Source: Rikenellaceae bacterium (lineage in GTDB: Bacteria; Bacteroidota; Bacteroidia; Bacteroidales; Rikenellaceae). Taken from it: a stretch of 64,000 nucleotides of DNA. Of this stretch, positions 51,178 through 60,406 are shown in pieces. Where the stretch lies: positions 148,982 to 212,981 of the forward strand of contig SUZR01000004.1 in assembly GCA_015059845.1 (NCBI GenBank), written 5' to 3'. The notes under the pieces are model-generated. The model worked only from the letters and a program-made list of their open reading frames with translations, was not told the DNA's origin and did no database searches. How positions within the stretch are numbered: the first letter of the stretch is position 1; the number at the start of each line of letters is the position of its first letter. A program made the translations under genes and the position numbers.

Positions 51178-53931
51178 ATGGAGTACAATTTTAAGTCGAT
51201 CGAGAGCAAATGGCATAAGCTCTGGAACGATCGCAAGACCTACCACGTCGAGGTTGACCCCTCACGTCCCAAGTTCTACGTTTTGGATATGTTCCCCTAT
51301 CCCTCGGGAGCAGGTTTGCACGTAGGCCACCCGCTGGGTTACATCGCATCGGATATCTACTCACGCTACAAGCGTCTGTGCGGCTTCAACGTGCTGCACC
51401 CGATGGGTTACGACGCCTTCGGCCTTCCCGCCGAGCAATATGCTATCCAGACAGGTCAGCACCCTGCCGTAACCACCGAACAGAACATCAACCGCTACCG
51501 CGAGCAGATGGATAAGATTGGCTTCTGCTACGACTGGGACCGTGAGGTACGCACCTGCGAGCCCGAGTATTACAAGTGGACGCAGTGGGCATTCCTGAAG
51601 ATGTACGACCACTACTACTGCAACGACTGCCAGAAAGCACGCCCCATAAAGGAGCTGGTGGAGGCTTTTGCACAGCAGGGCTCGGCGGGTCTTAACGCCG
51701 CTTGCACCGCACCTATGGAGTTTACGGCCGAGGAGTGGAACGCGTGGGATGAGCAGAAGCGTGAGCAGGTGCTGCAGAACTACCGCCTGGCATACCGTGC
51801 CGACACGATGGTGAACTGGTGTCCTCAGCTGGGTACCGTTCTGGCCAACGACGAGGTGAAGGATGGCCTTTCGGTTCGTGGCGGCTTCCCCGTAGAGCAG
51901 AAGCGTATGAAGCAGTGGTCATTGCGCGTAACGGCTTACGCACAGCGTATGCTTGACGGCTTGGACTCGTTGGAGTGGAGCGACTCACTCAAAGAGATTC
52001 AGCGTAACTGGATTGGCCGCTCGGTAGGTGCGCAGGTATTCTTCGATGTGAAGGATTCGGAGCGCAAGCTGGAGATTTTCACCACACGTCCCGATACTAT
52101 CTTTGGTGTTACGTTTATGGTTATCGCCCCCGAGCACGAGTGGGTTGAGGAGCTGACAACCGAGGAGAACAAGGCTGCCGTTGAGGCCTACATCGCCGAG
52201 ACCAAGAAGCGCTCGGAGCGTGAGCGTATCGCCGAGACACGCCGCGTGAGCGGTGTTCCCACAGGCTCTTACGCCATCAACCCCTTCACGGGCAAGGCTA
52301 TTCCCATCTATATCTCTGACTACGTTTTGGCGGGCTACGGTACGGGTGCTATTATGGCCGTGCCGGCACACGACTCACGTGACTACGCCTTCGCACGCCA
52401 CTTCGGCCTGGATATCGTTCCCGTAGTTGAGGGCGGCAATATCGAGGTGGAGTCGTACGACGCCAAGGCTGGTAAGATGATTAACTCAGGCTTCCTCACA
52501 GGTATGGACGTTACGGAGGCTATCCCCGCAATGTTCGACGAGGTGGAGAAGCGCGGTTTGGGTAAGAAGCTCATCAACTACCGCCTGCGTGATGCTATCT
52601 TCTCACGCCAGCGTTATTGGGGCGAGCCCTTCCCCGTATATTACAAGGGCGAGACAGCATATCCCCTTCCCGAGGATAAGCTCCCATTGGAGTTGCCTCC
52701 TATCGAAAACTTCGGCCCCACCGAGCAGGGCGAGCCACCCTTGGCACGTGTTAAGGAGTGGACGTTCGATGGCTGCCCGCTGGAGCTCTCAACAATGCCG
52801 GGCTTCGCAGGCTCATCGGCTTACTTCCTGCGATATATGGACCCCCGCAATCAGGAGGCACTCGTATCGAAGGAGGCGAACGACTACTGGCGCAATGTTG
52901 ACCTCTATGTAGGTGGTATTGAGCACGCTACGGGTCACTTGATGTACTCTCGTTTCTGGAATATGTTCCTCTACGACTTGGGTTACGTGTGCGAGTCTGA
53001 GCCCTTCAAGAAGCTGGTTAACCAGGGTATGATTCAGGGCCGCTCGAACTTCGTTTACCGCGTTGTGGGTACAAATAAGTTCGTATCGCTCGGCCTTAAG
53101 GGCGACTACGAGACACAGGAGATTCACGTCGATGTAAATATCGTCAAGAACGACCAGCTCGACCTCGAGGCCTTCCGCGCTTGGCGACCTGAGTTCCGCG
53201 ATGCGGAGTTTATTTTGGAGGATGGCAAGTACGTCTGCGGCTGGGCTATCGAGAAGATGTCGAAGTCGATGTTCAACGTGGTAAACCCCGACAACATCGT
53301 TGAGAACTACGGTGCCGACACGCTGCGTATGTACGAGATGTTCCTCGGCCCGCTGGAGCAGTCGAAGCCGTGGGATACAAACGGTATTGACGGTGTACAC
53401 AAGTTCCTGCGTAAGTTCTGGCGTCTGTTCTACGACCGCGAGGGCGTATTTGCTCTCACCGACGAGGCGGCAACACCTGCCGAGCTGAAGTCGCTGCACA
53501 AGACCATCAAGAAGATTCGTGAGGATATCGAAAACTTTTCATTTAATACCTCGGTTTCGGCCTTTATGATTTGCTTGAATGAGCTTGGTGCTTGCCACAA
53601 GCGCGAGATTTTGGAGCCGCTTACAATCCTTATCGCCCCCTTCGCACCTCACATCGCCGAGGAGTTGTGGGAGCAGATGGGTCACGACACAACAATCTTC
53701 GATGCGGCATATCCCACTCACGACGAGAAGCACTTGGTTGAGAGCGCGTTTGAGTATCCTGTTATGGTGAACGGCAAGCTGCGCTTCAAGCAGACCTACG
53801 CACTCGATATGACGCCCGCCGACATTCAGGCCGACATCGTTAAGACCGAGGGTGCGCAGAAGTGGCTTGAGGGCAAGGCCCCGAAGAAGATTATTGTCGT
53901 GAAGGGCAAGATTATCAATATTGTAATGTAA
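51178..53931 (+). CDS. leuS: Leucine--tRNA ligase
   Basis: LeuS charges tRNA-Leu in the cytosol and edits mischarged tRNA. The start at 51178 ([16 protein letters not shown]) begins at the conserved N-terminus; the longer frame adds 31 residues upstream. The 917-residue class I enzyme has the HIGH-type motif [16 protein letters not shown], an editing domain with [13 protein letters not shown] and [16 protein letters not shown], and the KMSKS motif in [11 protein letters not shown]. The nucleophile-containing core and C-terminal anticodon-binding domain are complete. Identity is secure. Confidence 0.97.
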   Translation: MEYNFKSIESKWHKLWNDRKTYHVEVDPSRPKFYVLDMFPYPSGAGLHVGHPLGYIASDIYSRYKRLCGFNVLHPMGYDAFGLPAEQYAIQTGQHPAVTTEQNINRYREQMDKIGFCYDWDREVRTCEPEYYKWTQWAFLKMYDHYYCNDCQKARPIKELVEAFAQQGSAGLNAACTAPMEFTAEEWNAWDEQKREQVLQNYRLAYRADTMVNWCPQLGTVLANDEVKDGLSVRGGFPVEQKRMKQWSLRVTAYAQRMLDGLDSLEWSDSLKEIQRNWIGRSVGAQVFFDVKDSERKLEIFTTRPDTIFGVTFMVIAPEHEWVEELTTEENKAAVEAYIAETKKRSERERIAETRRVSGVPTGSYAINPFTGKAIPIYISDYVLAGYGTGAIMAVPAHDSRDYAFARHFGLDIVPVVEGGNIEVESYDAKAGKMINSGFLTGMDVTEAIPAMFDEVEKRGLGKKLINYRLRDAIFSRQRYWGEPFPVYYKGETAYPLPEDKLPLELPPIENFGPTEQGEPPLARVKEWTFDGCPLELSTMPGFAGSSAYFLRYMDPRNQEALVSKEANDYWRNVDLYVGGIEHATGHLMYSRFWNMFLYDLGYVCESEPFKKLVNQGMIQGRSNFVYRVVGTNKFVSLGLKGDYETQEIHVDVNIVKNDQLDLEAFRAWRPEFRDAEFILEDGKYVCGWAIEKMSKSMFNVVNPDNIVENYGADTLRMYEMFLGPLEQSKPWDTNGIDGVHKFLRKFWRLFYDREGVFALTDEAATPAELKSLHKTIKKIREDIENFSFNTSVSAFMICLNELGACHKREILEPLTILIAPFAPHIAEELWEQMGHDTTIFDAAYPTHDEKHLVESAFEYPVMVNGKLRFKQTYALDMTPADIQADIVKTEGAQKWLEGKAPKKIIVVKGKIINIVM

Positions 53932-53951
53932 ACCTTAAAATAACCACAGCT

Positions 53952-55694
53952 ATGAAGACAAAGTGGATATTATCGTTGCTGGCCATATTCAGCATTCTTT
54001 CGGCCTCGGCTTTAGAGCGCGTACCCGTATGGCCCAAGGGCAAGATGCCCAATGCACAGAGCCATCAGATTGCCGCTATGACCGACGAGGCAGGCAAGGA
54101 GGGTTTCAAGGCCGACAAGCATCGCGTGGCATACCTCGAGTGGGGCGACAAGCCCGCCGAGGCGGTGGACAACGACGCTTGTATGATTCTCATCTCGGGC
54201 GGCAGCTATCAGAACTGCTGCGATGTGGGTCTTATCAAGATGTGGCGCGAGGAGCTCACCAAGCTGGGATTCCAGACCGTGAACTTCGTCTATCGCACTC
54301 CTCGTCCTGTCGATTTGCCTATCTATCAGACCGCGTGGGAGGATGGCCAGCGTGCCGTGCGTATGGTACGTGCCGAGGCCGAGAAGCGCGGCTACAACCC
54401 CGAGAAGATTGGTGTTATCTCTATGTCGGCAGGCTCACACCTCGCACTGCTTTTGGCTACAAGCTCGCAGACGGCAGCCTACGCTAAGGTGGATAAGCTG
54501 GACGATGTGCCCTGCCATATCAATTGGGCAGTGGTAAATGCTCCCGCCTACGTTACGACCGACGCCGAGACAGGCACACGCGCCACACGCGATGGCTACG
54601 GCATAGATGTGAAGATTTCCGATGTCTTTAAGTTCGATGAGAAGACCTGCCCGATGACGCTCCAGCACGGCGGCCGCGACCCCTATAGCCCCAACGGCTC
54701 TACGCTGGTCTATCGCAAGCTGCGCGAGATGAAGGTGCCGGCCGAGCTGCACCTCTACCCCGAGAAGGGTCACGGTGCCTTCGGCTTTGAGCGCACTATC
54801 GAGTTTATGCGCCAGATGGGCTTTATGGGCGAGCTGGGCAAGGATGAGGTGCTGATGGAGCGCTATCCGAGCGATGCGGCACGTGCCGATAAGATTGTGC
54901 AGGATGTGTGGCCCGAGGGCAAGACACCCGATTTTCAGGAGCACCAGTGCAAGCCCTACATCGAGTGGCATATGCCCAAGAATCTCCGCACGAAGGGTGT
55001 TCAGATTATCTACTCGGGCGGCAGCTATACGGGCAATAACCCCGATGGTTTCGAGGTTGCTCCCATCCGCCGCTACCTGAACGAGCAGGGTATCACGGTG
55101 GTTACGATGAAGTACCGCACACCCCGCCCCTCAAAGGAGAGTGGCCTTGCTAAGCACACCACCGCTTGGCAGGATTTGCAGCGTGCCATTCGTCTGGTGC
55201 GCTCGCAGGCCGAGAAGTTTGGACTCGATGGCAACAATATAGGTATTATGGGTAGCTCGGCGGGCGGTCACCTCACGCTGATGGGTGTCACCAGCTCACG
55301 CCACCAGTCATACCTGCCCATCGACGATGTGGATAAGCTCCCCTGCAACGTACAGTGGGGCGTGGGTATCTACCCCGCATACGCCCTGACCGATGGTGCG
55401 GACAAGAACAACACCACGGGCGGCAATGCCGACAGCGCAGTGCTGGTGCCTGAGTTCAGCTTCGACCTTGATACAGCGCCTATGTACCTCGTACACGGCG
55501 ACGCTGACGGCTGGGCGGCGATGAACTCGGTGAAGGTGTGGGAGAAGATGCGCGCTATGGGTATCCAGTGCGAGCTGCACACCCTTGCTCTGCGTCCTCA
55601 CTGCTTCCAGCGCGAGGCGGCACCAGGCACGGGAAGCTATAACTTTGTCGAGAATATTGGCGAGTACGTTAAGGCCCGCCTGAAGATGGAGTAG
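53952..55694 (+). CDS. Exported protein with two tandem esterase domains
   Basis: The 580-residue protein has a signal peptide (1-20) and two homologous alpha/beta-hydrolase domains (about 22-298 and 315-580). Each repeats WPxGKxPxxQ, ILISGGSY / IIYSGGSYT, YRTPRP and TAWxDxQRAxRxVRxxAEK. The predicted triads are Ser159-Asp243-His274 and Ser436-Asp517 (or 519)-His550. In domain 1 the first Gly of GxSxG is Ser (ISMSAGSH). It resembles the bifunctional or acetyl-xylan/feruloyl esterase group that removes acyl groups from plant glycans. An internal duplication is plain. It follows leuS and precedes another esterase gene. Confidence 0.82.
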   Translation: MKTKWILSLLAIFSILSASALERVPVWPKGKMPNAQSHQIAAMTDEAGKEGFKADKHRVAYLEWGDKPAEAVDNDACMILISGGSYQNCCDVGLIKMWREELTKLGFQTVNFVYRTPRPVDLPIYQTAWEDGQRAVRMVRAEAEKRGYNPEKIGVISMSAGSHLALLLATSSQTAAYAKVDKLDDVPCHINWAVVNAPAYVTTDAETGTRATRDGYGIDVKISDVFKFDEKTCPMTLQHGGRDPYSPNGSTLVYRKLREMKVPAELHLYPEKGHGAFGFERTIEFMRQMGFMGELGKDEVLMERYPSDAARADKIVQDVWPEGKTPDFQEHQCKPYIEWHMPKNLRTKGVQIIYSGGSYTGNNPDGFEVAPIRRYLNEQGITVVTMKYRTPRPSKESGLAKHTTAWQDLQRAIRLVRSQAEKFGLDGNNIGIMGSSAGGHLTLMGVTSSRHQSYLPIDDVDKLPCNVQWGVGIYPAYALTDGADKNNTTGGNADSAVLVPEFSFDLDTAPMYLVHGDADGWAAMNSVKVWEKMRAMGIQCELHTLALRPHCFQREAAPGTGSYNFVENIGEYVKARLKME

Positions 55695-55713
55695 AGAATA
55701 AAACCTTAAAACG

Positions 55714-56604
55714 ATGTTGAACAGATTTATATTGGCGGCCCTTGCGTCGCTATGTGTTATGACTACACAGGCACAGGATTTGACTATAAAGTTGTGGGAC
55801 AACGCCACCGCACCCCACTCAAACGGACTCTCAGGCGCCGATAAGGATGAGGGCGAGGAGCGCGTATCGAACACCAACGTTGCGGAGCTATTCATCTACG
55901 AGGCCGACCCCGCGAAGGCTACGGGTCAGGCTGTGGTTATCTGCCCGGGTGGCGGCTACCGCCTGCTGGCTATGGGTCACGAGGGACATCAGTATGCCGA
56001 GTGGATGGCCGCAAATGGAATCACTACGGCCGTGCTGAAGTACCGCCTGCCTAACTTCACGCCGCAGGTGCCGATGGAGGATGCGGCCGAGGCGCTGCGT
56101 TATATGCGCGAGGAGTATCGCGGCAAGGCGTCAATCAAGCAGCTGGGTATTATGGGCTTCTCGGCGGGTGGTCATCTGGCCGCCTCAACAGCCGTAGGAT
56201 GCCTGAAGGCTAATGGCGACACGTCGGCTCGCGCGGCTCTGCGCCCCGACTTCGCCGTTCTGTTCTACCCTGTAATTACGGGTCACCCCCTGCAGACGCA
56301 TAAGGGCTCGTACGACTACCTTTTGGGTCGCAACCGCACGCAGGAGCTGACCGATAAGTGGTCACCCGAGCTTGTTGCGGGCAAGGATGCACCGCAGACG
56401 CTGATGATTCTCTCAAGCGACGATGCTACCGTGCCACCCATCAACTCAACCAAGTTCTACAACGCGCTGAAGGAGCTGGGCGTTCCCGCCTCGATAAACA
56501 TTCTCCCCTCGGGAGGTCACGGCTGGGGTTTCCGAGATTCTTTCAAGTACAAGGCCATCTGGCAGGAGACAATGCTGCAGTGGTTAGCAAGTATCCAAAA
56601 GTAA
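55714..56604 (+). CDS. Exported alpha/beta-hydrolase (esterase/acetyl-xylan-esterase-like)
   Basis: The 296-residue protein has a signal peptide (1-20, ending TTQAQ). It shows VVICPGGGYRLLAMGHEG (oxyanion hole), GIMGFSAGGHLAAS (nucleophile Ser), SSDDATVPPINS (acid) and SGGHGWGF (His). The set resembles BD-FAE and acetyl-xylan esterases that act with polysaccharide-degrading enzymes. It is adjacent to the two-domain esterase, and both end at one terminator; the two may cut different acyl linkages of one glycan. Substrate unknown. Confidence 0.82.
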   Translation: MLNRFILAALASLCVMTTQAQDLTIKLWDNATAPHSNGLSGADKDEGEERVSNTNVAELFIYEADPAKATGQAVVICPGGGYRLLAMGHEGHQYAEWMAANGITTAVLKYRLPNFTPQVPMEDAAEALRYMREEYRGKASIKQLGIMGFSAGGHLAASTAVGCLKANGDTSARAALRPDFAVLFYPVITGHPLQTHKGSYDYLLGRNRTQELTDKWSPELVAGKDAPQTLMILSSDDATVPPINSTKFYNALKELGVPASINILPSGGHGWGFRDSFKYKAIWQETMLQWLASIQK

Positions 56605-56607
56605 TAG

Positions 56608-56639
56608 AAAAGGTTGTCCCGACGGACAACCTTTTTTTT
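56608..56639 (+). terminator. Terminator of the esterase unit
   Basis: AAAGGTTGTCC-CGAC-GGACAACCTTT is followed by a run of T residues, 4 bp after the esterase stop codon. Confidence 0.92.
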
Positions 56640-56712
56640 ATAGGAGTTATAGGTGCTATGCGTGGTATATTTTATAACACCTATAACACTTATAGCACTT
56701 ATAATACTTATT
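56640..56712. repeat. 9-bp-unit palindromic element (copy 12)
   Basis: Left arm of two to three units (one degenerate, CTATGCGTG), spacer ATATTT, right arm of four inverted units. It lies in the convergent gap after a terminator and touches the stop codon region of the aldolase gene. Confidence 0.85.
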
Positions 56713-57739
56713 ATAACGCCTCTATCACCTCATCCACATCCTCCGTGCGGGTGACCCACGACGTGGCAAGTCGTACAACCAAGCGTCCATCGGCCGTGCG
56801 CTCCCACTCCGAGAAGGTGACGAGCGTGCGCAGATGCGCCTCCTGCTCGGCCGTCAGCGCCACGAAGAGCTGATTTGTGGGCGACTCGGCATAAATCTCA
56901 TACCCCTTGGCACGGAACGCCTCACGCAGACGTGCCGCTTGAACGACAGCCTCGCGCGCGATATTTATATATAGGTCATCGGTGAAGAGCGTATCAAACT
57001 GCAAGCCCAGCATACGCCCCTTGGCCAGCAGCGCGCCCTGCTGCTTGATGATGGTGAAGAAGTGGGGAATAAGTCCCTTGTGCATCACCACCGCCTCGCC
57101 AAACATCGCTCCGCACTTGGTGCCGCCGATGTAGAACACATCACACAGACGCGCCAAATCACGTAAGGTGACATCCGTTGCGGGTGAGGCCAGAGCATAA
57201 CCCAAACGCGCACCATCCACAAAGAGCGGAATCTCCCACTTGCGGCACACAGCCGACAGAGCCTCCAGCTCGGCCAGAGTGTACAACGTGCCGTACTCGG
57301 TTGGCTGTGAGATATATACCATACCAGGCCATACCATATGGTCCCACGCCTCATCGGCACGGAACGCCTTGATATACTCATCTATGGCCGCAGCCGAGAG
57401 CTTGCCCTCCACGGCAGGGATGGTCAGCACCTTGTGTCCCGAAGCCTCGATGGCGCCCGCCTCGTGCAGTGCCACGTGGCCCGTAGTGGCGGCGATAACA
57501 CCCTCGTAGGGGCGCAGCAGTCCCGCAATAACCGTAGCATTGGTCTGCGTGCCTCCCACAAGGAAGTGAACCTCCCCCTCATCGCTTGTAAGGCCGCACG
57601 CCGCGAGAATCTTCGCACGCGCCGAAGCGCAATACTCATCCGCACCGTAGCCTACGCTCTTCTCCAGATTGGTACGCACCAGAGCCTCCAGAATCTTGGG
57701 GTGCGCACCCTCCATATAATCGCAGTCGAAGTGTTGCAT
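56711..57739 (-). CDS. ltaE: Low-specificity L-threonine aldolase
   Basis: The 342-residue PLP enzyme splits L-threonine and L-allo-threonine into glycine and acetaldehyde. It opens CDYMEGAHPKILEALVRTN, with the family GGTQTNATVIAGLLRPYEGVI region. VDGARLGYALAS holds the Asp that pairs with the cofactor nitrogen and FYIGGTKCGAMFGEAVV holds the PLP-binding Lys. The reading frame is complete. Substrate range cannot be told from sequence. It is followed by a convergent repeat and preceded, on the same strand, by proS. Confidence 0.9.
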   Translation of the reverse strand: MQHFDCDYMEGAHPKILEALVRTNLEKSVGYGADEYCASARAKILAACGLTSDEGEVHFLVGGTQTNATVIAGLLRPYEGVIAATTGHVALHEAGAIEASGHKVLTIPAVEGKLSAAAIDEYIKAFRADEAWDHMVWPGMVYISQPTEYGTLYTLAELEALSAVCRKWEIPLFVDGARLGYALASPATDVTLRDLARLCDVFYIGGTKCGAMFGEAVVMHKGLIPHFFTIIKQQGALLAKGRMLGLQFDTLFTDDLYINIAREAVVQAARLREAFRAKGYEIYAESPTNQLFVALTAEQEAHLRTLVTFSEWERTADGRLVVRLATSWVTRTEDVDEVIEAL

Positions 57740-57747
57740 ATGGTTTT

Positions 57748-57841
57748 ATTATAAGTGTTATAAGAGTTATAGGTGCTATAAGAGTTATAGGTATAGGCTC
57801 TCGCCTATAACACATATAGCACTTATAACACCTATAATACT
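57748..57841. repeat. 9-bp-unit palindromic element (copy 13)
   Basis: Left arm of about five units with AGAGTTATAGGTGC variation, centre GGCTCTCGCC, right arm of four inverted units. It lies between proS and the aldolase gene. Confidence 0.9.
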
Positions 57842-57854
57842 AAAAAGTTGTAGA

Positions 57855-59339
57855 TTAGTAACTGCGTGCGAACAATACGCGGCACTTAGAAGGCTTGCCT
57901 GAGTAGATACAAGTACCCTCCTCCTCTTTCACGTCCAAAGGAATACAGCGGATTGTAGCCTTCGTAGCCTCCTTGATGGCCACCTCGGTCTCAACCGTGC
58001 CGTCCCAGTGAGCAGAGATAAAGCCACCCTTATTCTCCAGCACGTCAACAAACTCGTCCCACGTGTTCACCTCGGTAATCATCGAGTTACGATAGTCGAG
58101 TGCCTTCTGGAAAATGTTCTTCTGGATTTCGTCAAGAAGAGCCACGATGCGCTCGGTAAGGCCCTCCTGCGGAACAACCTCCTTGGTGAGCGTGTCACGA
58201 CGTGCCAGCTCGATAGTGCCATTCTGCAAGTCACGAGGACCGAGTGCCAGACGCACGGGCACACCCTTCAGCTCGTACTCGGCGAACTTAAAGCCCGAAC
58301 GTACATTGTCGCGGGTGTCAACCTTAACAGATACACCCTTTGCACGAAGCTCACGAGCAATCTCCTCCATTTTGACGGTCATCTCCTTCAACTGCTCCTC
58401 ACCCTTGTAGATGGGCACCATAGCAACCTGAATAGGAGCCAACTTCGGTGGCAATACCAGACCGTTGTTATCCGAGTGAGCCATAATCAGCGCACCCATC
58501 AGACGTGTTGATACGCCCCACGATGTAGCCCAAACATACTCCTGCTTACCCTCCTTTGTGGTGTAGGTTACGTCAAACGCCTTGGCGAAGTTCTGACCTA
58601 AGAAATGTGATGTACCGCTCTGCAAAGCCTTGCCGTCCTGCATCAATGCCTCGATGGTGAGCGTATCCTCAGCACCTGCGAAGCGCTCGTTGGGCGACTT
58701 GTGACCCACGATAACGGGCACGCCCATCCAATTCTCGGCAAAATCCTGATATACGCGAATCATACGCTCTGCCTCCTCGATAGCCTCCTCGCGTGTAGCG
58801 TGTGCGGTGTGACCCTCCTGCCAGAGGAACTCGGCAGTACGCAGGAACAGACGTGTACGCATCTCCCAGCGCACCACGTTAGCCCACTGGTTGCAGAGAA
58901 TGGGCAGGTCGCGGTATGATGTAATCCAGTTCTTATATGTGTTCCAGATGATGGTCTCCGAGGTGGGACGCACGATAAGCTCCTCCTCCAGACGTGCCGA
59001 GGGGTCAACAACAACACCCTCACCGCGGGGGCTGTTCATCAGGCGGTAGTGCGTAACAACGGCGCACTCCTTAGCGAAGCCCTCCACGTGCGACGCCTCG
59101 CGCGAGAAGAATGACTTGGGGATGAACAAGGGGAAGTATGCGTTCTCGTGACCCGTAGCCTTGAACATATCGTCCAGCGCACGCTGCATCTTCTCCCAGA
59201 TAGAGTAGCCGTAAGGCTTGATTACCATACAACCACGTACGGCCGAATTCTCAGCCAAGCCAGCCTTCACGACCAGCTCGTTGTACCACTTCGAGTAGTT
59301 ATCCTCGACTTTGGTTAAATCTTTAAGTTCTACTGCCAT
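57855..59339 (-). CDS. proS: Proline--tRNA ligase (short, archaeal/eukaryotic-type)
   Basis: ProS charges tRNA-Pro. The start at 59339 ([10 protein letters not shown]) begins at the conserved N-terminus. The 494-residue length and absence of the editing INS domain mark the shorter archaeal/eukaryotic-type enzyme. Class II signatures are present: [42 protein letters not shown] and [18 protein letters not shown]. The C-terminal part has [21 protein letters not shown], where two cysteines could bind a metal. Identity is secure. Confidence 0.96.
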   Translation of the reverse strand: MAVELKDLTKVEDNYSKWYNELVVKAGLAENSAVRGCMVIKPYGYSIWEKMQRALDDMFKATGHENAYFPLFIPKSFFSREASHVEGFAKECAVVTHYRLMNSPRGEGVVVDPSARLEEELIVRPTSETIIWNTYKNWITSYRDLPILCNQWANVVRWEMRTRLFLRTAEFLWQEGHTAHATREEAIEEAERMIRVYQDFAENWMGVPVIVGHKSPNERFAGAEDTLTIEALMQDGKALQSGTSHFLGQNFAKAFDVTYTTKEGKQEYVWATSWGVSTRLMGALIMAHSDNNGLVLPPKLAPIQVAMVPIYKGEEQLKEMTVKMEEIARELRAKGVSVKVDTRDNVRSGFKFAEYELKGVPVRLALGPRDLQNGTIELARRDTLTKEVVPQEGLTERIVALLDEIQKNIFQKALDYRNSMITEVNTWDEFVDVLENKGGFISAHWDGTVETEVAIKEATKATIRCIPLDVKEEEGTCIYSGKPSKCRVLFARSY

Positions 59340-59407
59340 ATCTTTTTTATTTCGATTTTTTCTCTCCACATCGGGCCACAAAAAATGGCCACCCTTGTAC
59401 TAAAGTA

Positions 59408-59415
59408 CAAAAGTA
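59408..59415 (-). promoter_or_regulatory. -7 box of proS
   Basis: On the minus strand TACTTTTG is an exact TAnnTTTG match, about 70 nt before the ATG. It is directly followed by the palindrome TTGTACTTTAGTACAA, which could be an operator. No -33 box was seen. Confidence 0.45.
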
Positions 59416-59455
59416 ACCATTTTTTATTTAACGTGTACTATCTCAGCCGTTTTTT

Positions 59456-60301
59456 TTACTCCACAACCAAATTGCAGACGATGGGCAGGTGGTCCGAGGG
59501 GTAGTGACCGTTCGCGCGCTTATCCTCCACAACGGTGTAATCCTTCACACGGATGTTATTGCTCGTAAAGATAAAGTCGATGCGACCATCGGCCGGCCCG
59601 ATGAAATTTCCGCCGCCCAAATCGGTGTCAAACGACCCTGCGGGCGTGGTTTCGCTTACGGCATAGGCGTCGTTCATCAGCGCGAGAATATCCTTCACCT
59701 GCGGCGACTCGGGACGGGAGTTGTAGTCACCCACAGCAATCACTGGCTCTTCGCCCGCAATCTCACGAATCTTCTCCACAAGCACCGCACCCGACTTTGC
59801 ACGCGCCTCCTCCAGACGCCAGTAGAGGTGCGAGTTGAAGTAGAAGAACTCGCGGCCCGTAGCCTTGTCGCGGAACTTACCCCAATTACATAGGCGGTAA
59901 TCGGTGGCATCCCAGCCGAAGCTCGCCACGTCGGGCGTGGGGCTATACCAGAACGTACCCTCGTCGAGCAGCTCGTATTTATCTCGTTTATAAAATGTTA
60001 CGCAGTTGTGAAACTTCTGGTCCTTGCCGTAGGGGTGGTAGATGTAATCATACTCGGGCAGCAGCTCCGCCAGCTCGGGCATCTGCTTGTTGTCGGCCTC
60101 CTGCGTGCCGACGATGTCGAAGTCGTGGTCAAGGATGAGCTTGGCCACATCGCCCTTGCGCTCGGCCCACGAGTCACCATTGGTGGCGTCGGCCGCAGCA
60201 TCGTAACGCACGTTGTAGGTTGCTGCGCAGATATTCATCTCGCGCTGGCCGCAGCTTGCCAACAGCAGTAGCGAGAGTAGAGGAAGAAGAACTCTTTTCA
60301 T
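59456..60301 (-). CDS. Endonuclease/exonuclease/phosphatase-family lipoprotein
   Basis: The 281-residue protein has a lipobox at LLLASCGQ (Cys17). It carries the EEP fold: ICAATYNVRYDAA (Asn), VGTQEAD (metal-binding Glu), YFNSHLYWRLEEARAKS, AVGDYNSRPESP (DxN) and the C-terminal YPSDHLPIVCNL (Ser-Asp-His). Exported members cut nucleic acids, phosphodiesters or sphingomyelin-like lipids. With a lipid anchor it would act at the periplasmic or outer surface. Substrate unknown. Confidence 0.88.
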   Translation of the reverse strand: MKRVLLPLLSLLLLASCGQREMNICAATYNVRYDAAADATNGDSWAERKGDVAKLILDHDFDIVGTQEADNKQMPELAELLPEYDYIYHPYGKDQKFHNCVTFYKRDKYELLDEGTFWYSPTPDVASFGWDATDYRLCNWGKFRDKATGREFFYFNSHLYWRLEEARAKSGAVLVEKIREIAGEEPVIAVGDYNSRPESPQVKDILALMNDAYAVSETTPAGSFDTDLGGGNFIGPADGRIDFIFTSNNIRVKDYTVVEDKRANGHYPSDHLPIVCNLVVE

Positions 60302-60311
60302 TGTAGTATGG

Positions 60312-60390
60312 GTTAGGTGTTATAAGAGTTATAGGTATTATAGGAAAAGGCTTTTTAACACCTATAAACTCCTATAATACCTATAATTTT
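60312..60390. repeat. 9-bp-unit palindromic element (copy 14)
   Basis: Left arm of three to four units (TATAAGAGTTATAGGTATTATAGG), spacer AAAAGGCTTTTT, right arm of four inverted units with some CTCCTATAA variation. It separates the phosphatase-family gene from the outer-membrane-protein gene. Confidence 0.85.
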
Positions 60391-60406
60391 TGTTATCTAC
60401 GATAGT

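Noticed and set aside
59392..59425. The TTGTAC...GTACAA palindrome upstream of proS considered as a terminator
   Set aside because: It lacks a T-run in either useful direction and lies right after the proS -7 box, so an operator or chance palindrome is more likely.
1907..60390. The 9-bp-unit elements considered as CRISPR arrays
   Set aside because: Units are contiguous without unique spacers, and no cas genes were found in the window.
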